DNA from: Iodobacter sp. | Lineage (GTDB): Bacteria > Pseudomonadota > Gammaproteobacteria > Burkholderiales > Chitinibacteraceae | Direction of reading: 5' to 3' | Length of the DNA stretch: 60,496 nt | NCBI RefSeq assembly: GCF_025352645.1 | Contig: NZ_JANXSO010000161.1 | Span: forward strand, 1 to 60,496 | Shown: piece by piece, positions 55,349 to 60,496 of the stretch | Layout: every line of letters starts with the position of its first letter | Position numbering within the stretch: the stretch's first letter is position 1 | Position numbers and translations under genes: made by a program | Notes under the pieces: model-generated | Databases searched by the model: none | What the model was told of the DNA's origin: nothing | Seen by the model: the letters and a program-made list of their open reading frames with translations, nothing else

Positions 55349-56748
55349 AAAAAATCCTCTTTGCAGTTTTAAGTGCGTTGCCAGCCTTTGCGCTGGCCGC
55401 TGATTTTAATGGTGCAGATTTAAGCTTGGCTTGGGCGCTGCCTTTTGTGGGTATTTTGCTCTCGATTGCGCTATTCCCCTTATTTGCGCCGCACTTTTGG
55501 CATTTACACTTTGGTAAAATAACAGCGTTTTGGGCCGCGTGTTTTTTGCTGCCTTTTACCGCGGTGTTTGGCGTGTCTACTTCGCTGGGGGTGATCGCTC
55601 ATGCCATGATTGATGAGTACATTCCCTTTATCTTGATTCTATTTGCCTTGTACACCATATCTGGTGGTATTTTGGTTTGGGGTAATTTACATGGCTCCCC
55701 CAAGTTAAATACTGGGATCTTGGCTTTAGGCACTGTGCTTGCTTCCATTATGGGAACTACCGGTGCGGCTATGCTGCTTATTCGCCCTTTGATTAAGGCA
55801 AATGATAATCGCAAGCATAATGTACACGTGGTGGTGTTCTTTATTTTCTTAGTGGCAAATATTGGCGGTGGTTTAACTCCATTGGGCGATCCGCCTTTAT
55901 TTCTTGGCTTTTTAAAAGGCGTTGATTTTTTCTGGACCTTTAGCCATATGTTGCCCTTGGTGGCCTTTGCCGCAGGCGTATTGCTAACGGTATTTTATTT
56001 TATCGATAGCTATTATTTTAAAAAGGAAGGCGTATTGCCGCGTGACCCAACTAAAGACACGCCGATTAAAATTCATGGCAAGTTCAATTTCTTTTTAATT
56101 GCCGCTATTGTGGCTAGCGTGGTGATGTCGGGCATTTGGAAACCAGGTATTTCTTGGCATATTGCAGGCACTGAGCTGGCGATCCAAGATTTAATGCGTG
56201 ATTTACTATTGCTAACTATTGCCCTGATTTCATTAAAATTTACGCCAAAACCAATACGTGCAGGCAACGATTTTAACTGGGGCCCTATCTTAGAAGTGGC
56301 TAAGCTTTTTGCGGGCATCTTTATTGTGATGGCGCCTGCAATTGCTATCTTACGGGCGGGTGAGGCTGGGCATTTAGCGCCTTTAGTCAATACCGTATCG
56401 AATGCCAGTGGTGGCCCGGTTGACTATATGTATTTTTGGATGACCGGCTTGTTATCGGCATTTTTAGATAATGCACCAACTTATTTAGTGTTCTTTAATT
56501 TGGCGCATGGTGATGCGGCCCATATGATGGGGCCAATGGCATCCACTTTATTGGCTATTTCAGCAGGTGCGGTATTTATGGGTGCGCTTAGTTATATTGG
56601 TAATGCGCCTAATTTTATGGTGAAAGCGGTAGCGGAAGATCGTGGTATTAAAATGCCTAGCTTCTTTGGTTATATGGCTTGGTCTTGCGCGATATTATTG
56701 CCGCTATTTATTGTGATGACCTTGGTGTTCTTTAGTCATTCATTTTAA
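55345..56748 (+). CDS. nhaD: NhaD-type sodium:proton antiporter
   Basis: A 467-residue polytopic protein of the ion transporter superfamily with about twelve helices. Signatures: [52 protein letters not shown], and [16 protein letters not shown]. The TPLGDPP and DNAPTY blocks form the transport core. It exports sodium in exchange for protons at alkaline pH. The ATG overlaps the gloA stop (ATGA). A strong terminator follows. Confidence 0.88.
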   Translation: MKKILFAVLSALPAFALAADFNGADLSLAWALPFVGILLSIALFPLFAPHFWHLHFGKITAFWAACFLLPFTAVFGVSTSLGVIAHAMIDEYIPFILILFALYTISGGILVWGNLHGSPKLNTGILALGTVLASIMGTTGAAMLLIRPLIKANDNRKHNVHVVVFFIFLVANIGGGLTPLGDPPLFLGFLKGVDFFWTFSHMLPLVAFAAGVLLTVFYFIDSYYFKKEGVLPRDPTKDTPIKIHGKFNFFLIAAIVASVVMSGIWKPGISWHIAGTELAIQDLMRDLLLLTIALISLKFTPKPIRAGNDFNWGPILEVAKLFAGIFIVMAPAIAILRAGEAGHLAPLVNTVSNASGGPVDYMYFWMTGLLSAFLDNAPTYLVFFNLAHGDAAHMMGPMASTLLAISAGAVFMGALSYIGNAPNFMVKAVAEDRGIKMPSFFGYMAWSCAILLPLFIVMTLVFFSHSF

Positions 56749-57243
56749 ATATGTATGTTTTATGATTAAGAATGGGCACTTGCTTAGCAAGTGCCCATTT
56801 TTTTAGACCTATATTCTGCACCAATGCGTAGCGACTTGTTACTTGCTTAACAAGCTGAAGAGCAGATTACATTCGTAATATGGGCTACTTAGCAATGGTT
56901 TTATGTTTTTTTCTTCGTGCGTAAGTTGGTGTAAAGTGTAAAGTTAGTTTTGTTAACTTGATGATGAGGCGAATTAGCTTTAAATGATTTTTGGCGCAGT
57001 GATAAATATTTATTACTGAAAAAGGTAAAGCATTGACCTTAGTCAGAAGTTTCAAATGAAGCTCTGTGTATAGTCGTTTGTGAAGAAGCTAGAACAACCA
57101 CTGGCCTTAACAGGTGGGCAAGGAATAAGTGTCAAAAAGTTAATAAATGGGAACGTACAGTGATGGCAAAGGTCTAGCTTAGGTACTCATTTAAATGCTT
57201 GATAAAAAGATTTTCCGATCAGCAATTCTAGACGAGGTGTTAC
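56749..57243. other. Intergenic region upstream of phosphoketolase
   Basis: About 495 bp. The nhaD terminator is at the start. The rest has no supportable frame or strong inverted repeat, and likely holds a long 5' leader and promoter for xfp. I looked for a perfect FNR/ANR box (TTGAT-N4-ATCAA) and did not see one; TTGATAAAAAG at about 57200 is only a half-match. Confidence 0.5.
56770..56803 (+). terminator. Rho-independent terminator of nhaD
   Basis: AATGGGCACTTGC, loop TTA, GCAAGTGCCCATT, followed by seven T. Confidence 0.92.
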
Positions 57244-59643
57244 GTGACTCAACCGCTATCTCTTGCACAAATCGACAAAATGCACGCTTACTGGCGTGCG
57301 GCTAACTACCTTTCGGTTGGTCAAATTTATTTGTTAGACAATCCGCTCCTTAGCGAACCACTGAAGTTTGCTCATATCAAGCCACGCCTGCTTGGCCACT
57401 GGGGCACGACGCCCGGTCTGAATTTTATTTATGTTCACGCCAATCGCATTATTAAACAACGCAAAAGCCCAATGATTTATATCACTGGCCCGGGGCATGG
57501 CGGCCCAGGTTTGGTGGCAAATACTTATCTGGAAGGCAGCTACGAAGAATTCTATCCACATATCGACCGTACTGCGGCCGGTATGCAACGCCTGTTTAAG
57601 CAATTCTCCTTCCCACGCGGTATTCCTTCGCACGTAGCGCCAGAAACTCCAGGCTCGATGCACGAAGGCGGCGAGTTGGGTTATTCGCTTTCACACGCTT
57701 TTGGTGCTGCATTTGATAATCCGGACCAAACGGTAATTGCCGTGGTGGGTGATGGCGAAGCTGAAACAGGCCCGCTGGCAGCATCTTGGCATTCAAATAA
57801 ATACCTGCACCCAGTGAACGATGGTTTTGTGCTGCCTATCTTGCATTTGAATGGCTACAAGATTGCTAATCCAACCCTGCTATCCCGTATTAGCCACGAA
57901 GAAATCACCAAGATGTTCGAAGGTTTTGGTTACAAGCCGCACTTTGTTGAGCTGAAGACCGAAACATTCAATGAAAAGAATGAATCGTTTACCGAGATCC
58001 ACCAAAAAATGGCTGCGACCATGGATCTGTGTATGGCCGAGCTGGATGCGATTCGTGCTAAAGCACAGGCAGAAATGGATGCCGGCCAGCCTATCGTTCG
58101 CCCACGCTACCCAATGATTGTGATGCGTACGCCTAAGGGCTGGACTGGCCCGAAAGAAATTAAGGGTAAGAAAGTTGAAGATTACTGGCGCAGCCATCAA
58201 GTGCCGTTCTCTGATATCGATGAAGAAAACGTCCACAACTTAGAAAATTGGATGAAGAGCTATCGTCCGACCGAATTATTCAATGCCGATGGCTCATTCA
58301 AGGCCGAGCTGGCCGAGCTAGCCCCTGAAGGCTTGCTGCGTATGGGTTCTAATCCCGTGGTGCACGGCCAAGAGTCCAAAGATCTGCGCATGCCAGATTT
58401 CCGCAAATATGCGGTGACGTTTGACAAGCCAGGTACAGTAAACGCCGAAGCCACTCGCGTGATGGGTAAATTCTTGCGCGATGTGATGGAAGAGAACGAA
58501 GAGCAAAAGAACTTCCGCATCTTTGGGCCAGATGAAACCGCATCAAACCGCTGGAACGATGTGTTCGATGTATCGGGCAAAACTTGGTTTGCTGATTACC
58601 TTGAAGCCGATAAAAACAATGATTACCTAGCGCAAGATGGCCGCGTGATGGAAATCTTGTCTGAGCATACTTGCCAAGGCTGGCTGGAAGCGTACAACCT
58701 GACCGGTCGTCACGGCTTCTTTAGCTGCTACGAAGCGTTTATCCACGTGATTGATTCGATGTTTAATCAGCACGCAAAATGGCTGAAAACAACACGTACT
58801 ATCAACTGGCGCAAACCGTTGCCATCGCTGAACTACCTGCTGACATCACACGTATGGCGTCAGGATCACAACGGTTTTAGCCATCAAGATCCGGGTTTCC
58901 TTGATCATGTGATTAACAAACGCGCCGAAGTGATCCGCGTTTACCTGCCAGCAGATGCCAACACCCTGCTCAGCGTAACCGACCACGTACTACGCAGCCG
59001 TCACTATGTAAACGTAGTGGTCGCCGGTAAGCAGCCAGCGCTGCAATACCTGACCATGGATCAAGCCATTACCCATTGCACTAAGGGTCTGGGGATCTGG
59101 GACTGGGCGTCTAACGATCAAGGCGGCGAGCCAGATGTGGTGATGGCTTGCGCGGGTGAAGTACCGACCATGGAAGCACTGGCGGCAACTGATTTGCTGC
59201 GCCAGCACTTCCCTGATCTGAAAATCCGCTTTGTAAACGTCTGCGATTTGATGACCTTGCAGCCAGAAGAAGAGCACTCACACGGCTTAACAGATCGTGA
59301 GTTTGATTCGCTGTTTACGACTGACAAGCCAGTGATGTTTGCCTTCCACGGCTACCCATGGCTGATCCACCGCCTGACTTACCGTCGCAATGGTCATAGC
59401 AATATCCATGCGCGTGGTTATATCGAAGAAGGCTCGACCTCTACACCGTTTGATATGGTGGTAGTGAACAAGCTGGATCGCTATAACTTAGCCATCGACG
59501 TGATCGATCGTGTGCCAGCGCTGCAAAAAATCGGCGCACATGTTCGTCAAAAACTGTCGGATAAATTGGTAGAACACAGCCAGTACATTGCAGAGCACGG
59601 CGATGATCTGCCAGAAGTTAAAAACTGGAAGTGGCCTTATTAA
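57244..59643 (+). CDS. xfp: Xylulose-5-phosphate/fructose-6-phosphate phosphoketolase
   Basis: A 799-residue thiamine-diphosphate enzyme that splits xylulose 5-phosphate or fructose 6-phosphate with phosphate to acetyl-phosphate. Motifs: [57 protein letters not shown], the TPP site [21 protein letters not shown], and [18 protein letters not shown]. Start is GTG, with GAGGTG 5 nt upstream. It is monocistronic with a strong terminator. Acetyl-phosphate could feed acetate kinase at 35924. Confidence 0.97.
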   Translation: MTQPLSLAQIDKMHAYWRAANYLSVGQIYLLDNPLLSEPLKFAHIKPRLLGHWGTTPGLNFIYVHANRIIKQRKSPMIYITGPGHGGPGLVANTYLEGSYEEFYPHIDRTAAGMQRLFKQFSFPRGIPSHVAPETPGSMHEGGELGYSLSHAFGAAFDNPDQTVIAVVGDGEAETGPLAASWHSNKYLHPVNDGFVLPILHLNGYKIANPTLLSRISHEEITKMFEGFGYKPHFVELKTETFNEKNESFTEIHQKMAATMDLCMAELDAIRAKAQAEMDAGQPIVRPRYPMIVMRTPKGWTGPKEIKGKKVEDYWRSHQVPFSDIDEENVHNLENWMKSYRPTELFNADGSFKAELAELAPEGLLRMGSNPVVHGQESKDLRMPDFRKYAVTFDKPGTVNAEATRVMGKFLRDVMEENEEQKNFRIFGPDETASNRWNDVFDVSGKTWFADYLEADKNNDYLAQDGRVMEILSEHTCQGWLEAYNLTGRHGFFSCYEAFIHVIDSMFNQHAKWLKTTRTINWRKPLPSLNYLLTSHVWRQDHNGFSHQDPGFLDHVINKRAEVIRVYLPADANTLLSVTDHVLRSRHYVNVVVAGKQPALQYLTMDQAITHCTKGLGIWDWASNDQGGEPDVVMACAGEVPTMEALAATDLLRQHFPDLKIRFVNVCDLMTLQPEEEHSHGLTDREFDSLFTTDKPVMFAFHGYPWLIHRLTYRRNGHSNIHARGYIEEGSTSTPFDMVVVNKLDRYNLAIDVIDRVPALQKIGAHVRQKLSDKLVEHSQYIAEHGDDLPEVKNWKWPY

Positions 59644-59672
59644 TTAGCAGTGTTTAGCTAATTAACGCTCAC

Positions 59673-59707
59673 AAAAACCGCTTTCCTGATGGGGGAGCGG
59701 TTTTTTT
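59673..59707 (+). terminator. Rho-independent terminator of xfp
   Basis: AAAAACCGCT (59673-59682) pairs with AGCGGTTTTT (59696-59705), followed by more T. Confidence 0.9.
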
Positions 59708-59745
59708 ATGGATTAATGTCTTAAATAATAAAATTGAGGGTTTTT

Positions 59746-60345
59746 TTATTTATTGTGTTTTTTTAAAACGAAACTAGAATATACCTCTGCTGCTATTCTT
59801 ATATTATTTTCATAACCTTCATTGTCGCTCTTTTTTATAAATCCTATTAAAATAGCTTGTTTGTTGTTACCAAAGCCTTTAAAGAGGATTCTTGTTGCGC
59901 CTCCTGGGTATGCAGAGAAACGAATTTCTCGTAATCCATCATTATTAGAAAGTGATTTAAACAATGGCTCGCCACCTTGAAAATCACGCGTACATGCCAA
60001 TTTTAATTTGTTAATTACACGATGCTTATTTTCTTTTGTAAGACTTTCATGCCAATTTATAAATTCACTAGAAGTGCAACAATTTTCACATAGTCTAGAA
60101 ATGTCAATTTCATTGAAGGTTTTTAATAGTTCAATTCCATGCTTATGACAGGATATGTTATTAATTAATAGATGTTCATTAATAAATCGACCATTAGTTG
60201 TTCTAGCAATAATTACCTGAGATGATTCCCACTGATTTTCTGTTGGAATACTTAAAAGTTTGGCATCTAGAAAATAAGCAAGACTTAATATGTCTGGATT
60301 TTTTGGTACTGCATATCCGGGTGTATAAAAAATGTACTCAGCCAT
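59746..60345 (-). CDS. RelE/Gp49-like toxin-related protein with long N-terminal part
   Basis: A 199-residue protein. The C-terminal ~85 residues resemble the HigB/Gp49 (DUF891-like) type II toxin fold: GLREIRFSAYPGGATRILFKGF, AILIGFIKKSD, then IRIAAEVYSSF. The N-terminal ~110 residues are unknown, with clustered Cys (CHKHG, CENCC). The coding region is markedly AT-rich compared with its neighbours, suggesting transfer. No antitoxin gene is seen downstream within 100 bp. The transposase start 100 bp upstream supports a mobile context. Toxin activity is inference. Confidence 0.6.
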   Translation of the reverse strand: MAEYIFYTPGYAVPKNPDILSLAYFLDAKLLSIPTENQWESSQVIIARTTNGRFINEHLLINNISCHKHGIELLKTFNEIDISRLCENCCTSSEFINWHESLTKENKHRVINKLKLACTRDFQGGEPLFKSLSNNDGLREIRFSAYPGGATRILFKGFGNNKQAILIGFIKKSDNEGYENNIRIAAEVYSSFVLKKHNK

Positions 60346-60445
60346 TTCATTTATTATCCTGATTATGTCTCTTGCTCAGGATCCCTTGATTTAGCCATTC
60401 GCGCGGCGTAAAGTGAACGAACGTTCTGTTTTGCGGAGGTGGATC

Positions 60446-60496
60446 ATGCCCATCAATGGCATTCAGATGCAAAAAGGCTTGTCTTTGCCTGAGTTC
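60446..60496 (+). mobile_element. Start of an IS1595-type transposase gene (cut by window end)
   Basis: The frame opens with ATG 60446 (GCGGAGGTGG upstream) and encodes MPINGIQMQKGLSLPEF before the window ends. The QKGLSLPEF pattern matches the N-termini of IS1595-family transposases, but 17 residues are little. The rest of the element, including the right end, is beyond the window. Confidence 0.6.

Noticed and set aside
57180-57243. FNR/ANR box upstream of phosphoketolase
   Set aside because: TTGATAAAAAG matches only one half-site of TTGAT-N4-ATCAA.

Overview
The window reads as chromosome of a betaproteobacterium of the order Neisseriales, probably Chromobacteriaceae-like (an Iodobacter/Deefgea/Chitinibacter type); the exact genus is inference. 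Support: the metX-metW pair, SPOR protein next to dsbA, engB divergent from cytochrome c4 with the System II resB-ccsA pair, a pilG-pilH-pilI-pilJ-chpA chemosensory block, ruvC beside a TonB-like gene, and moderate-GC betaproteobacterial codon usage. Almost everything is housekeeping. The last ~0.75 kb (AT-rich toxin-like gene plus the start of a transposase) is clearly accessory.

Layout. 1-0.67 kb: 3' part of a CobW-type GTPase. 0.8-4.6 kb: lipopolysaccharide-core type block, one glycosyltransferase diverging from a glycosyltransferase / O-antigen-ligase-like / glycosyltransferase operon. 4.7-6.5 kb: metX-metW. 6.9-10.3 kb: Gfo/Idh/MocA oxidoreductase, cytosolic-type M14 carboxypeptidase, threonine aldolase. 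10.4-14.5 kb: dsbA, SPOR protein, argH, GNAT protein. 14.5-18.3 kb: HPP membrane protein and TetR regulator sharing an operator-like motif, dadA, hemB. 18.8-21.9 kb: queE-clcB-orf-queC. 22-26.9 kb: tolQRAB-pal-cpoB. 27-31.8 kb: ruvA-PAP2-ruvB, a solute-binding protein, ruvC, TonB-like gene. 31.9-34.4 kb: small cytochrome c, dksA-fur/zur, DAHP synthase. 34.7-39 kb: unknown small gene, catalytic-domain-less E2-like protein, ackA, BPSS1780-family protein, dgkA, unknown gene. 39.1-43.9 kb: cytochrome c maturation (ccsA, resB), cytochrome c4, engB. 44.2-53.7 kb: Pil-Chp twitching chemosensory system. 53.8-56.7 kb: DUF3617 protein, three tRNA-Lys genes, gloA, nhaD. 57.2-59.6 kb: phosphoketolase. 59.7-60.5 kb: RelE/Gp49-like protein and the first codons of an IS1595-type transposase.

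Genes working together: TolQ-TolR-TolA is the inner-membrane motor acting on TolB-Pal. RuvABC are the Holliday-junction machinery. QueE and QueC make the queuosine precursor. ResB and CcsA attach haem to the c-type cytochromes, two of which are encoded here. PilGHIJ-ChpA control type IV pili. Phosphoketolase and acetate kinase could together form an acetyl-phosphate to acetate branch, though they lie 21 kb apart.

The most unusual content is outside conventional genes or in small proteins: (1) a family of long inverted repeats built from CACGGAG-like words, five copies in the first 14 kb; (2) a ~233 bp structured repeat, two copies, with base changes that preserve pairing; (3) a ~170 bp nested inverted-repeat element between pilJ and chpA; (4) a stand-alone lipoyl-like plus E3-binding-like protein lacking the lipoylation lysine and the catalytic domain; (5) a RelE-like protein with a long unknown N-terminal part beside a transposase; (6) 34-residue tandem repeats inside ChpA. 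I found no clear new multi-gene defence or biosynthetic system and no CRISPR array.
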